Positions 1-8,388 are shown, counted from the stretch's first letter. The stretch is 41,415 nt of DNA from Legionella maceachernii (GCF_900167045.1 NZ_FUXJ01000024.1:1-41415); one strand, 5' to 3'. Notes: generated by a model not told the origin, from the sequence alone. Program-made: numbers and translations.

Positions 1-91
1 ACTCCATTCCATGTTGGGTTATCAAACACCAGCAAAATTTGAAGTCAAATTGGTCGCTTAGCAATGTGTCCGATTTTCCCGGGCAAGATCA
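1..91 (+). mobile_element. Right end of an IS3-family insertion sequence (partial)
   Basis: The window opens inside an IS3-family element. The transposase frame ends at 61, and about 67-91 reads like a typical IS3 right terminal inverted repeat: TGTCCG, an A/T stretch, a CCCGGGCA block, and a terminal TCA whose complement is TGA. The left end and the rest of the transposase lie outside the window, so the matching inverted repeat and target duplication cannot be checked. The boundary near 91 is therefore estimated from the family pattern. Confidence 0.7.
2..61 (+). CDS. IS3-family transposase OrfB, C-terminal end (partial)
   Basis: Reading from base 2 gives LHSMLGYQTPAKFEVKLVA and then a TAG stop. 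The block (L/R)HS-x-LGY-x-(T/S)PA-x-FE is the characteristic C-terminus of IS3-family OrfB (DDE, rve integrase core) transposases, just after the catalytic domain. Only the last 19 codons are present; the remainder lies upstream of the window. The frame differs from that of the hypothetical protein that overlaps it. Confidence 0.8.
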   Translation, partial: LHSMLGYQTPAKFEVKLVA

Positions 92-569
92 GTTTAATGA
101 TTTGATAGACGCTTGTAATAGATATATTGCTCACTTAGAACAAGATATAGGGCGTTATTTTAAAGTATTGAAGGCAAAAAGTGGTCTACAAGAGGACTGG
201 GGATGTGATGTAATTATTAGTAAGGCAAATTCCGGTCTTTCCCTCACGTGGAGTGTTGGGTGTACCAGTGAACACTCAATCACCCTATGTCCAGAGCTCT
301 ATTTAGCGATAAAAAAACATAACCTTGTGTCCGCCCTGTTAATGGAGTTAAATAACCCTCAGATCTCACCTGAACATAAGCTCCAAGGGGTAAATGGGTT
401 ATTATCCGAAGAAAAGAAGAAAATTTTAAAAGAGCCTTACTCGCAATCGCTAAAGTCCAAATTATTCAAAACCAAAGGCGAAGCTTTTCTAAAAGAAACT
501 GTAAAAATTTGTAGAAGAATACATGCTATCCTAGAAAGTGAAAATCAATCTGAATCCGCTCCTTCATAA
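39..569 (+). CDS. Hypothetical protein, 5' end replaced by the IS3 element
   Basis: The open frame (176 residues from a TTG at 39) has no recognisable domain. Its first 18 or so codons lie inside the IS end, so native coding sequence probably begins near 93. No ATG occurs in this frame until residue 102 and no ribosome binding site is visible. This fits a gene whose 5' part was displaced by the insertion. The remainder is helical, with a lysine-rich stretch (about 125-150: EEKKKILKEP, KSKLFKTKGEAFLK) and a C-terminus rich in E and S. Whether it is still expressed, for example from an outward IS promoter, cannot be seen. It may be a dead remnant. Confidence 0.45.
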   Translation: MKSNWSLSNVSDFPGQDQFNDLIDACNRYIAHLEQDIGRYFKVLKAKSGLQEDWGCDVIISKANSGLSLTWSVGCTSEHSITLCPELYLAIKKHNLVSALLMELNNPQISPEHKLQGVNGLLSEEKKKILKEPYSQSLKSKLFKTKGEAFLKETVKICRRIHAILESENQSESAPS

Positions 570-649
570 GCAAGACAAAAATAAAAGTGTCAGTTTTGAC
601 TATAGTTAAATGGAATATTAAACACTAAGCAGGGAATGGAGCTCGAGTC

Positions 650-1513
650 ATGAATCGGATCAATGTAAGTTCACATGCGCCCTGGGAATCTATTGTGGGT
701 TACTCCAGAGCTGTACGCGTGGGCAACTGTATTACGATATCCGGTACGACCGCCACGAATAAAGAAGGAAAAATTGTAGGTCATGGTGATATCTATCAAC
801 AAACCATTCAAACCCTTAAAAATATTGAACCTGCAATTCAAACTATCGGTGCCCATTTAGAGGATATTGTTCGTACGCGAATTTATGTGACAGATATTCG
901 TCAGTGGGAAGCAGTGGCGAAAGCGCATGGCGAGTTTTTTAAAAGTATTCGTCCTGCGACGAGCATGGTTGAAGTGAAGGCATTGATTACTCCCGAAATC
1001 CTTGTCGAAATTGAAGCAGATGCCTATCTTGATCCTCTTATTTTTAGGCCTGCCTTGAAACATGAAATGAGTTGGATCAATGCGATTTATCACGAAATCG
1101 GATTTGTTCCTTCTATCCATGAAAAGGAAAACAATATTATTGCTGAATGCGATAAAACCCCCATAGGGATAGCACGACTGGTTCCTATTGACAGAGAGCA
1201 AGTAGAACTTGGTGGTATCTATGTCATGCCTGAATACCGACATCTTCATATTGCTGTCAAATTAATCGAATACATGATCGATCTAGGTCGGGCGTGGAAA
1301 ACGGTTTACTGTGTCCCCGATTCAAGCATGATTAGCTTTTATGAGCGTTTTGGGTTTAAAAAAGAAAATAATTTTGAAATATTACCAGTCTACTTAAAAG
1401 ACAAATACCACTGGCCACCCAAAAATAAAGAGGGCTCCTCTTTTTATTTAGTCATGCATTATAGCAATCTGCGTACAGATGGAGCCCACAACGTGAGCCT
1501 AAAACCGAGTTAA
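650..1513 (+). CDS. RidA/YjgF domain fused to a GNAT N-acetyltransferase
   Basis: There are two domains in one 287-residue chain. Residues 1-130 are RidA-like ([31 protein letters not shown], then RTRIYVTDI and [12 protein letters not shown]). RidA proteins deaminate reactive 2-aminoacrylate-type enamines, and the conserved RxxxxxV near residue 100 is present as RPATSMV. Residues 135-275 resemble GNAT acetyltransferases: [25 protein letters not shown] fits the beta4-alpha3 acetyl-CoA loop, followed by a C-terminal FYERFGF motif. The start is well supported by GGAATGGAG ahead of ATG at 650. The upstream gene is an IS remnant and the downstream gene is convergent, so it is probably monocistronic. 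The substrate of the acetyltransferase half is unknown. Confidence 0.8.
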   Translation: MNRINVSSHAPWESIVGYSRAVRVGNCITISGTTATNKEGKIVGHGDIYQQTIQTLKNIEPAIQTIGAHLEDIVRTRIYVTDIRQWEAVAKAHGEFFKSIRPATSMVEVKALITPEILVEIEADAYLDPLIFRPALKHEMSWINAIYHEIGFVPSIHEKENNIIAECDKTPIGIARLVPIDREQVELGGIYVMPEYRHLHIAVKLIEYMIDLGRAWKTVYCVPDSSMISFYERFGFKKENNFEILPVYLKDKYHWPPKNKEGSSFYLVMHYSNLRTDGAHNVSLKPS

Positions 1514-1646
1514 GCGCATTTCTATTTAAAAAGGACTCGCATTGATTGCCATAAATGATAACCGAGCGTTGGTTTTGAGTGGAAATTAAGACAACAATCC
1601 AGTCACTCAGTAAAAATTCGGTGAGCTTATTGGATAAAATGACAAA

Positions 1647-2591
1647 TTAATCGTGTGCGAGGGGCGAAATTTTATTAGGGATTTCATGGGTTCCCTTTAG
1701 CTTACTTTTGCCCTCAAAGCGATTATTCAACAAACTAAGTAAGGCGCCAAAGAGAAGAACGAACACTCCGATAGCCTGCATAAAATTAACTTTCTCATTC
1801 AAAAGGAGGATGCCAAAAATGACAACGAAGACAGGCTCTAACACGGACAATATCGATGCTTGAAGCGAGCTAATTTGTTTTAATCCTTTCAATAGCAAAA
1901 CAATGGGTAAGGCAGTACAAATAATGCCTATCCCACAGATGTTTATCCAAACAGACACAGCAAAGGGTACTACAAATGTTTTTTCAAGTATTGCAGCGAT
2001 TAAACAGGTGAATGCGGAGCCCAATGAAACCCATAAAGTAGACACAAGCGGAGGTACTGGACTTGTTTTGCTGGCAATAATGTACAAAGCATAAAAAAGT
2101 GCAGATAGCAGTGCCATGCTAAGACCAATAAGATTAAAATTAAATTGACTACCTCTCATTAAACAAAGCATGCCAATTAAAATAATCAACAACGCAAGGT
2201 AATAAATTCGACTGACTTTTTGCCTATAAAGCACGAAATTAATGAACATAACCATGGCTGGGTAAGTAAAAAATAAAACCATAGCTAAACCTGAGCCAAT
2301 GTATTTAGCGGCTATAAAATAAAAAATAGAAGTACCACCATAAAAAGCGATACCATAAAAAAAGACTTTGATGAGTTCATATAAAGGTACTTTTAAAGCA
2401 TTAGGCTGAGGTATTAACAAGACAAAAATAAATAAGCTTGACACTAAAAAGCGCCAAAAGAGCATCGTAGAAACAGAAATGTTGGCATTGACAACACTGA
2501 TCCCAAAATAGCCTATTAGGCCAAACAGAAGGCCTGATAATGCCGCATAAAATGCCCCATAATTCTTTGCAGACAAGAAAAATGCCTTCAT
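1647..2591 (-). CDS. EamA/DMT-family transporter
   Basis: A 314-residue inner-membrane protein with about ten hydrophobic segments in two EamA repeats (about 14-145 and 155-290). The second repeat ends with the family's typical EPVFVVIFGILLLNEKVN block. EamA permeases usually export amino acids, metabolites or nucleotide sugars; the substrate cannot be read from the sequence. It reads away from the hairpin array and has no close operon partner. The C-terminal tail, NRFEGKSKLKGTHEIPNKIS, is cytoplasmic and basic. Confidence 0.85.
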   Translation of the reverse strand: MKAFFLSAKNYGAFYAALSGLLFGLIGYFGISVVNANISVSTMLFWRFLVSSLFIFVLLIPQPNALKVPLYELIKVFFYGIAFYGGTSIFYFIAAKYIGSGLAMVLFFTYPAMVMFINFVLYRQKVSRIYYLALLIILIGMLCLMRGSQFNFNLIGLSMALLSALFYALYIIASKTSPVPPLVSTLWVSLGSAFTCLIAAILEKTFVVPFAVSVWINICGIGIICTALPIVLLLKGLKQISSLQASILSVLEPVFVVIFGILLLNEKVNFMQAIGVFVLLFGALLSLLNNRFEGKSKLKGTHEIPNKISPLAHD

Positions 2592-2637
2592 TAAGCTGAG
2601 TTTGCTTCTATTTTATCAGACTTTGGCTGAAAGAGGT

Positions 2638-2953
2638 TACTGCCAAGAGTCGGGAGGTCCTTCGCGTTGCTCAGGATGACGGTGGTGTTGTCGTCCTTAG
2701 CGAAGCGAAGGATCTCCTTGGTGGAGCTACTGTCAAGAGTCGGGAGGTCTTTCGCGTTGCTCAGGATGACGGTGTTGTCGTCCTGAACGTAGTGAGGGAT
2801 CTCCTTGGTGGAAGTTACTGCCAAGAGTCGGGAGGTCCTTCGCGTTGCTCAGGATGACGGTGGTGTTGTCGTCGTCCCGAACGTAGTGAGGGATCTCCTT
2901 GGTGGAGCTACTGCCAAGAGTCGGGAGGCCGCTCGCTTTTGCTGAGGACGACA
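2638..2953. repeat. Tandem array (3.5 copies) of an about 90-bp hairpin repeat
   Basis: Three full units start at TACTG in 2638, 2728 and 2816 (90, 88 and 93 bp) and a half unit runs 2909-2953. Each full unit is an imperfect palindrome. In unit 1 the arms 2653-2680 and 2690-2717 match at 23 of 28 positions around a 9-base loop. The core (TCAGGATGAC paired with GTCGTCCT, flanking TCCTTCGC and GCGAAGGA) is the widespread bacterial palindrome that translates spuriously as 'ILSNAKDLPTL'. Open frames across this stretch are repeat translations, not genes. The array fills the gap between the 3' end of the phasin gene and the 5' end of the transporter gene, a usual place for REP/BIME-like elements. 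Confidence 0.85.
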
Positions 2954-2973
2954 CTGACTACAACACAGAAATT

Positions 2974-3360
2974 TTATTTCCGCGTTTTTTTAACATTCTG
3001 CTTTCTTGTTAAAGTTGATGTTGTTTCTCTTGTTTTTTTAGTCATTCCATCCATAATCCCTTGAGCTCTGTTCATTCCTTCATTTAAATTTTTCATTGCC
3101 TCATCAGAGGTGAAAAACAAATTTCGTTCAAATATCTCAGCAGCTTGTTCAAAGTAGTCAAGCATTTTGTGTCCATTATTGACAAACATTTTCATGCTCT
3201 TATCAAGAATATCTTGTGGATGCTTTAAATTAGACCATTCACCGGGCCTGATATAGGATAAACTTTTAAGCGTTCTCATGTTCAATTCCATTAACTCCGG
3301 TACCGGATTTTGTAATCGATTTAAACTATTTTTTGCGGCTTTTAACATGTCATGTTGCAT
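2974..3360 (-). CDS. Phasin family protein (PHB granule-associated)
   Basis: A 128-residue, mainly helical protein with no signal peptide. The segment from about 15 to 60 (NPVPELMELNMRTLKSLSYIRPGEW) is typical of the Phasin_2 family, and the C-terminus is Lys/Thr-rich. Phasins coat polyhydroxybutyrate granules. The thiolase at 31347 could supply acetoacetyl-CoA for the same polymer but is unlinked. The start is supported by an AGGGAGAG ribosome binding site 5 bases before ATG. The hairpin array lies directly downstream. Confidence 0.8.
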   Translation of the reverse strand: MQHDMLKAAKNSLNRLQNPVPELMELNMRTLKSLSYIRPGEWSNLKHPQDILDKSMKMFVNNGHKMLDYFEQAAEIFERNLFFTSDEAMKNLNEGMNRAQGIMDGMTKKTRETTSTLTRKQNVKKTRK

Positions 3361-3434
3361 GGCACTCTCCCTATGCTGGAAATAAATCTAAGCTTAGTTT
3401 CTGATTTATTTTTAGTCAAATTAATTTGAGAGGA

Positions 3435-3451
3435 AAACGCCGTCGCGTTTG
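3435..3451 (-). terminator. Weak hairpin terminator downstream of zapD
   Basis: On the minus strand, AAACGC pairs perfectly with GCGTTT around a GACG loop and is followed by a short T run. It lies about 45 bases past the zapD stop. The stem is only 6-7 bp, so this is a modest candidate. A perfect palindrome, CAAATTAATTTG, sits just beyond it. Confidence 0.4.
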
Positions 3452-3495
3452 AAATTTAAAACCAAGTGCTCGCAGATGAGCTACTAGGCAAAGAA

Positions 3496-4242
3496 CTATA
3501 ACTGACAAAGTGCTAAATAAAGCTTAGCCTCGGTTTCGCGTACTTCGCGCATGGTGCTTACTTCGCATAGTCGAAGACTAAGACCATGATGTCCTAGTTG
3601 CATACGGGGAACTATGCCAAAAGATTTGTCCATTTTTAATATAATGAGATGACAAAACGTTTTGGGTGGTAAAGGGCGCTGATAATACCCATTAAGCATA
3701 TCGATTTTATCAAATTGTGCGGTATTTCTTATCAACGATAAATAAAGGCTAACTGTCGTACTTAAGGCACGCAAATTATTCAACCAAATGGCAAAATCGC
3801 GTTGCCTGATGACAGGATTAGATTCTAACCATAATAGAAGCTGTGGTGAATACATTTCAAAATCATTTGATTGCGAAGGTTGAGTGAGCTTTATTGATTG
3901 TAAGAAGGGGTTGTTGTGTATATTTTCACCAAAACGCCCCACGGTATGCGACAAGAGTTGAATTTGATTATATAAATTCCGGTATAATTCTTCTGAAAGC
4001 CCCAGCCCTGATTTGTTGAGGGCGTGCTCTATCCGCATTAGCTCTTTAAGAAATCGACTTTTAAGTTCAGGCTTCTCGATTAAATTAGTAATTTCAATGA
4101 CATTTTTCAATGCATAATGGTGAATAACCGGATGCACTTCTTCGCAGGCTTGGTTTATAGTACGATATAAATATTCTAGTCGCAGAGCAATTTTTGGCAA
4201 AAAATGCGTGGCTAATTCAAAGGTAATTATCTCTTCTTGCAT
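3496..4242 (-). CDS. zapD: Cell division protein ZapD
   Basis: A 248-residue cytoplasmic protein of the ZapD/YacF family (DUF1342), which binds and cross-links FtsZ at the division ring. Its length matches the family (about 247 in E. coli). The N-terminus shows the family pattern ITFE-x-(6)-LP-(5)-RLE-x-L, and the central part carries the conserved RLWL-like LLWLESNPVIRQRDFAIWLNNL. In other gammaproteobacteria zapD follows coaE on the same strand, as here, although 182 bases separate the two. No promoter was identified with confidence in that gap. Confidence 0.9.
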   Translation of the reverse strand: MQEEIITFELATHFLPKIALRLEYLYRTINQACEEVHPVIHHYALKNVIEITNLIEKPELKSRFLKELMRIEHALNKSGLGLSEELYRNLYNQIQLLSHTVGRFGENIHNNPFLQSIKLTQPSQSNDFEMYSPQLLLWLESNPVIRQRDFAIWLNNLRALSTTVSLYLSLIRNTAQFDKIDMLNGYYQRPLPPKTFCHLIILKMDKSFGIVPRMQLGHHGLSLRLCEVSTMREVRETEAKLYLALCQL

Positions 4243-4424
4243 AAAAAATTGCTGTCCTTAGCCGGCTTTTGCCCAGTTTATTGTATTCATGGTTTCACTA
4301 ATGTAAGCGCTTCTCGATGAAAAGGCATGCTTAATTTCGCCATAGAATGATTATTTTTCGAAACGACCCAAATTTATGTTTAAGCGAAAAGCACAGCTTG
4401 CCTATTTTCACTGAATTTCTGCTA

Positions 4425-5027
4425 TCATGACTTTTGACTTGCAAATTGTAAATACTGCTGATGTAAAATTTCAACTTTTTTTGCCAAGTCATCAAGAGAA
4501 CCATCGTTTGTGATGATATCATCGGCAATTTCACGATGAATTGCCTCGTTGGCTTGTGTTGCCAATATCGCTTCGGCTTGTTCCCGAGTCATTTGGTCTC
4601 GTGTTCTTACGCGTGCAATTTTTTGTTCGTATCCAGCTACAATAAGTAAAACGCGATCTAAGTAGGGGTAGTCGGCTCGCTTATTCAAAAGTGGAATTTC
4701 AATCAGCACATAAGGTCCAATGGATTTTCTGATTTTATCTTGAATATGTTGCCTAATTAGTGGGTGAAGCAGTCGCTCTAACCAGATTCGTTGTTTAGGA
4801 TCTTTAAAGATCATTTTTCGCAAAGCAAAGCGGTCAAGTTCCCCTCCACCCGTAATAACCGACTGACCAAAATGTTCTGCTATTGAAGTTAGAGCGGGTT
4901 GGTTAAATGCTGTAAGTTCACGAGCAGCTTCATCTGCACTAATTACGGCAATACCAAATTCTTTAAAAAAGCGGCTAACAGTCGACTTACCGCTGGCAAT
5001 ATTTCCTGTTAACCCCACACAATACAT
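4425..5027 (-). CDS. coaE: Dephospho-CoA kinase
   Basis: A 200-residue cytosolic kinase for the last step of coenzyme A synthesis: ATP-dependent phosphorylation of the 3'-OH of dephospho-CoA. The P-loop GLTGNIASGKST lies at residues 5-16. DEAARELT (about 32-39) corresponds to the conserved DxxxR substrate motif, and the lid region holds RLLHPLIR and IEIPLLNK. Length is normal for the family. In Legionella relatives coaE is commonly next to zapD and type IV pilus genes. The pilus genes are not adjacent here; an exported protein gene ends 15 bases upstream. Confidence 0.93.
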   Translation of the reverse strand: MYCVGLTGNIASGKSTVSRFFKEFGIAVISADEAARELTAFNQPALTSIAEHFGQSVITGGGELDRFALRKMIFKDPKQRIWLERLLHPLIRQHIQDKIRKSIGPYVLIEIPLLNKRADYPYLDRVLLIVAGYEQKIARVRTRDQMTREQAEAILATQANEAIHREIADDIITNDGSLDDLAKKVEILHQQYLQFASQKS

Positions 5028-5042
5028 AAACAGTCCTCTTAT

Positions 5043-5480
5043 TCACTCTTTTGAATTTAAATTTTTACAGGTCATTAAATTGATGTAGCAAGTATCTGGG
5101 AAAGCACTGTTTTGCTCGCAATAGGCTTTTGCCGCTATTGCCGCATCATCCCGATGAGTATATACATTACTAGGCCATGATTTTGCCATTTGGTCAAGAG
5201 CGGTGCATCGCCACATGGGTCTAGTGGATTTTCCGTTCACAAACGCTTCACATGATTCCTTCGCTGTTTTGCAACTTCTGGGAATCTTACTTTGTTTTTT
5301 GCATTCATCAAATGCTTTGTTGACTGCAGAAATTTCATAACTGCTCTCAACAGTCCACTCTTTATTTTCTGCATCAAAGGCGGTGCAGCGCCAAAAATTT
5401 CCTTCTAGCGTTTCAGCTGCTAAGGGTGAAGAGATAACCCAGTGAGCGATGAAAAGTGTTATTGTTAAAATTTTGTTCAT
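5043..5480 (-). CDS. Exported cysteine-rich protein with two internal repeats
   Basis: A 145-residue protein with a signal peptide (1-22, cleavage after the LAAE-type small residues). The mature part is two copies of one module of about 55 residues. Each starts WRCTA(F/L)D, ends with an IPRSC or FPDTC motif followed by xxxxxC, and has a central alanine-rich helix (VNKAFDECKK; AIAAKAYCEQ). Eight cysteines at matching positions suggest four disulfides in the periplasm or outside the cell. No function is recognised. It overlaps the CSS/EAL gene by 4 bases (ATGA), so the two are translationally coupled. A redox or ligand link to that periplasmic CSS sensor is possible but only inferred. Confidence 0.75.
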   Translation of the reverse strand: MNKILTITLFIAHWVISSPLAAETLEGNFWRCTAFDAENKEWTVESSYEISAVNKAFDECKKQSKIPRSCKTAKESCEAFVNGKSTRPMWRCTALDQMAKSWPSNVYTHRDDAAIAAKAYCEQNSAFPDTCYINLMTCKNLNSKE

Positions 5481-7045
5481 CCTAAACCTCCTTCAATCAT
5501 CCGAACTAAATATTCGTAAGATAAGGCTTTTGCAAAATACCATCCCTGCATAAAATTAATTCTATTTTTAAGTAGAAACTGAAGTTGCTCCTCGGTTTCA
5601 ACCCCTTCGGCAATGATGTTAAGCTCCATATGGTGGGCCAAATGAATAATGGCTTGGTTAAGTGTCTCAGTAATAGCGCCTGTGCCTATTGCTTGGATAA
5701 AAATTTTGTCAATTTTAAGGTAATTAAAGGGAAAATGTTGCAGGTACTGTATGCTTGCATGTCCTGTACCAAAATCGTCGATTGCTAAAGAATACCCTCT
5801 TATCCTTAAATCATGCATTTTGGCTGCAATTTGAGGATCATTTTGATCCAACAGTTCTCTTTCGGTTAATTCGAACATTAATTGCGGAGGCGGAATTTTG
5901 AAATCCGAACACAGTTCATAAAATTGAATAAAAAAATCTTGATCAGAAAAATGGTTGGCCGATAAATTAAACGATAAATAAAAGTGAGGGTGTCGCTTAA
6001 GGAAATAATGCATTTGCCGGAAAGTTTTGGCAATGAGCTGCAAAGTAATAGGAACAATTAATCCAGACCGTTCCGCATCACCAATAAATGAATCAGGCAT
6101 AATAATTTCGTTTGAATCGGTTTGCCAACGAAGTAGAACCTCTGCGCCACAAAATCGATTTTCTAAATGATCTTTAATGGGCTGATAAGCAGGTTGAAAA
6201 TGGTTTTGTTTAAGTGCATTTGAGAGTGCATAATGCAATGAATAGCGGTTGTTGAGTGCAGAGCGAAATTTGAAATAAATAAGCAACGAAACCAAGGTGA
6301 TTATAAGGAGCAAAGGTGACTCTTCATAGAGAAAATGTGCATTTGGCTTAATAGGAGCTCCTATAGTAATAATTTCTATATTTGCTAAGCTTTGTAATCG
6401 CGCACTCGCTATGTTAGGTGAATCCGAAGAGGGGGGATTGTTGGATAATGATTTATTGCCAATTGCAAGGAGACTTCTCTTTTGATCGTGATCAAACAGT
6501 ATGATTAATTGATCATTCGAAGAAACGGACTTTAATAGATCTGCAAAAACACTCTGCACAATATAAACGCCCAGGTAGTATTTCCCTAAATGCTGTTGTA
6601 GTAAAAAAGCAGGTGCTCTATTGGAATCAATAAGTAAGGGACCATAAAGGAAAGGAGTTCGTTCTGGCGCCTGTGGAAGACTAGGCTGAAAATTGAAAGT
6701 TGAGCAAATCACTTTATTATTCTCGTCACTAATCACTGCTGCAGAAATGAAGGGATTGTTAAAGCTAAGAGTAGATAAAATGGGCAGTAAGCCATTCTGG
6801 CAGTTTTTAATTTCACGCCCGTATAAGGGTAATGAATAAATTGAACGAAACACGGGGTCGAGTAAATGATCGAATTTAACATTCAATTCATTAGTAATAA
6901 GCTGTAATTGCTGTTGGCGTTGCAGCCGATAGTGGTGCCATTGAAGGAAAAGCACAATGATTAGCAATAAAATTGTTGAGAAGAACCAGATTAGGTTTAA
7001 TGTTCTTCGAGCTTTATCATGCTTCCGATAGCTATTACTTTTCAT
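5477..7045 (-). CDS. c-di-GMP phosphodiesterase with periplasmic CSS domain and EAL domain
   Basis: A 522-residue inner-membrane protein: one transmembrane helix (about 17-38), a periplasmic CSS-motif domain (about 45-235) with two cysteines (IKNCQNG, VICSTF), a second helix (about 240-258), and a cytoplasmic EAL domain (about 265-515). EAL residues look intact: AEVLLRW (the E is kept, with V replacing the A of EAL), FNLSANHF, ELTE, DDFGTG, KIDK and AEGVET. CSS-EAL enzymes hydrolyse c-di-GMP, and in E. coli they respond to disulfide state. There is no GGDEF domain. The gene abuts bioA with no spacing and is coupled downstream to the cysteine-rich exported protein. Confidence 0.85.
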   Translation of the reverse strand: MKSNSYRKHDKARRTLNLIWFFSTILLLIIVLFLQWHHYRLQRQQQLQLITNELNVKFDHLLDPVFRSIYSLPLYGREIKNCQNGLLPILSTLSFNNPFISAAVISDENNKVICSTFNFQPSLPQAPERTPFLYGPLLIDSNRAPAFLLQQHLGKYYLGVYIVQSVFADLLKSVSSNDQLIILFDHDQKRSLLAIGNKSLSNNPPSSDSPNIASARLQSLANIEIITIGAPIKPNAHFLYEESPLLLIITLVSLLIYFKFRSALNNRYSLHYALSNALKQNHFQPAYQPIKDHLENRFCGAEVLLRWQTDSNEIIMPDSFIGDAERSGLIVPITLQLIAKTFRQMHYFLKRHPHFYLSFNLSANHFSDQDFFIQFYELCSDFKIPPPQLMFELTERELLDQNDPQIAAKMHDLRIRGYSLAIDDFGTGHASIQYLQHFPFNYLKIDKIFIQAIGTGAITETLNQAIIHLAHHMELNIIAEGVETEEQLQFLLKNRINFMQGWYFAKALSYEYLVRMIEGGLG

Positions 7046-8356
7046 TTAATTTTTACTATAAGCCATTCTTATAGAGTTTAGGGTGATTTCTGCTAATTTC
7101 TCAATGGTTTGGTTATCAATATTCAAGGGAGGAAACCAATACAAGGTATTCCCTAAAGGTCTTAAAAGAGCACCCAGTTGCAGTGCTTCTTGATAAACTC
7201 GATAACCAATCCGTTGGGTACCGTAATCGACTAAATCGGCTGCTACAATAGCGCCTACTGATCTGATATTTGTTAATTTGCCGGTAATGGAGGCGATTTC
7301 GTGTAATTGATGTTGCATTATTGGGTTAAGTTTCTGAACATGCTCAATTGTTTTTTCATCTTCCATGGCTTTAATTGTTGCCAGTGCTGCGCTCACTCCT
7401 AAAGCATGTCCGCTGAAGGTGTGCGAGTGCAGGAAGGTTTTACCCTTGTCATAATCGTCATAAAAAAGCGCATAAATGGCATGGTCAATGAGAACACAGC
7501 TAAAGGGAATCGAACCAGACGTCAATCCTTTTGATAAGCAAATTAAATCGGGAGTGATATTGGCATGTTGACAAGCAAGCCATTCTCCTGTTCTGCCTAG
7601 GCCTGTCATGATTTCATCGGCAATAAAATAAACGTCATTTTGCTTTGCCCAGAGGGCCAACTTCCTTAAGAAATCTGCACTGTAGCAACGCATGCCATTT
7701 GCTCCCTGAACGATGGGTTCAACAACAATTGCACATAAATTCTCTTTCACTCTTTCTAATTGTTCTAAAGTAGAGGGCCAATACGCCTCACAATTTCCCC
7801 ATAAAGGATCGCTTGGATCAGAAACATAGGGCAATGTCTCAAGGAAATGGCATTGAACGCCATAGTTTTCATAGGGTTTTTTAAAAGAACCTAGATCGCT
7901 AATACTGAGTGCTCCTAAGGTTTCACCGTGGTAGCTATTTGGTAGAGAAAAGAATTCATTACGGTGAGACATGCCTTTCAATTGGTTGGCATGAAGCGCA
8001 AGTTTCATGGCAATTTCAACCACACAAGAACCATCACTGGCAAAAAAAACATGTTGAAGATGACTCATTTCTGCCATTTTCTCGCCAAACTCAACTAACA
8101 AGGGATGAGTGGTATGCGCTGAAATAACATGTTCAAATGAATCAAGTTGTTCTTTAATTGCTGCAATCACTGCGGGATGACCATGGCCTAATGATTTACA
8201 CCACCAACTGGAAATAGCGTCAATCACCGGACCTTTATCAGTATAAAGGTAACTTCCTTTCGCATGGGTGACGATTAAAGGAGGACATTGTTCAAAATCT
8301 TTCATTTGAGTGCAGGGATGCCAAATATGTTTTAAATCTCGTTCAATGAATTGCAT
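7046..8356 (-). CDS. bioA: Adenosylmethionine-8-amino-7-oxononanoate aminotransferase (BioA)
   Basis: A PLP enzyme of class III aminotransferases that converts KAPA to DAPA with SAM as amino donor. The ATG at 8356 (MQFIERDLKHIWHPCTQM) is preferred over an in-frame ATG at 8419, because it gives the family N-terminus with its HIWHPCTQM block and places the BirA operator upstream rather than inside the gene. This gives 436 residues. Seen motifs: SSWWCKSLGHGHP, the FFASDGSCVVEIAMK loop, NSYHGETLGALS, the DEIMTGLGRTG cofactor Asp, and LSKGLTSGSIP with the Schiff-base Lys. The SDGS where many homologues have SDSG is notable but inside a normal context. The gene is divergent from bioB. Confidence 0.93.
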   Translation of the reverse strand: MQFIERDLKHIWHPCTQMKDFEQCPPLIVTHAKGSYLYTDKGPVIDAISSWWCKSLGHGHPAVIAAIKEQLDSFEHVISAHTTHPLLVEFGEKMAEMSHLQHVFFASDGSCVVEIAMKLALHANQLKGMSHRNEFFSLPNSYHGETLGALSISDLGSFKKPYENYGVQCHFLETLPYVSDPSDPLWGNCEAYWPSTLEQLERVKENLCAIVVEPIVQGANGMRCYSADFLRKLALWAKQNDVYFIADEIMTGLGRTGEWLACQHANITPDLICLSKGLTSGSIPFSCVLIDHAIYALFYDDYDKGKTFLHSHTFSGHALGVSAALATIKAMEDEKTIEHVQKLNPIMQHQLHEIASITGKLTNIRSVGAIVAADLVDYGTQRIGYRVYQEALQLGALLRPLGNTLYWFPPLNIDNQTIEKLAEITLNSIRMAYSKN

Positions 8357-8358
8357 TA

Positions 8359-8388
8359 TGTTAACCTTATTTAAAATTTTGGTTGACA
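8359..8388. promoter_or_regulatory. BirA-type biotin operator
   Basis: An inverted repeat TGTTAACC (8359-8366), 14 bases, GGTTGACA (8381-8388). It resembles the E. coli bio operator, whose half-sites are TTGTAAACC and GGTTTACAA. It lies 2 bases upstream of the bioA start codon and overlaps the -35 hexamer of bioB. One BirA-biotinyl-AMP dimer could therefore repress both directions. birA itself is not in the window. Confidence 0.8.

Noticed and set aside
2591-2954. Two overlapping minus-strand frames of 73-77 residues
   Set aside because: They translate the hairpin repeats (SNAKDLPTL repeated) and have no ribosome binding site or family; the DNA-level repeat explains them.
4331-4534. Minus-strand frame of 67 residues overlapping the coaE 3' end
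   Set aside because: It is a shadow frame, lysine/serine-rich, without a ribosome binding site, and conflicts with coaE.
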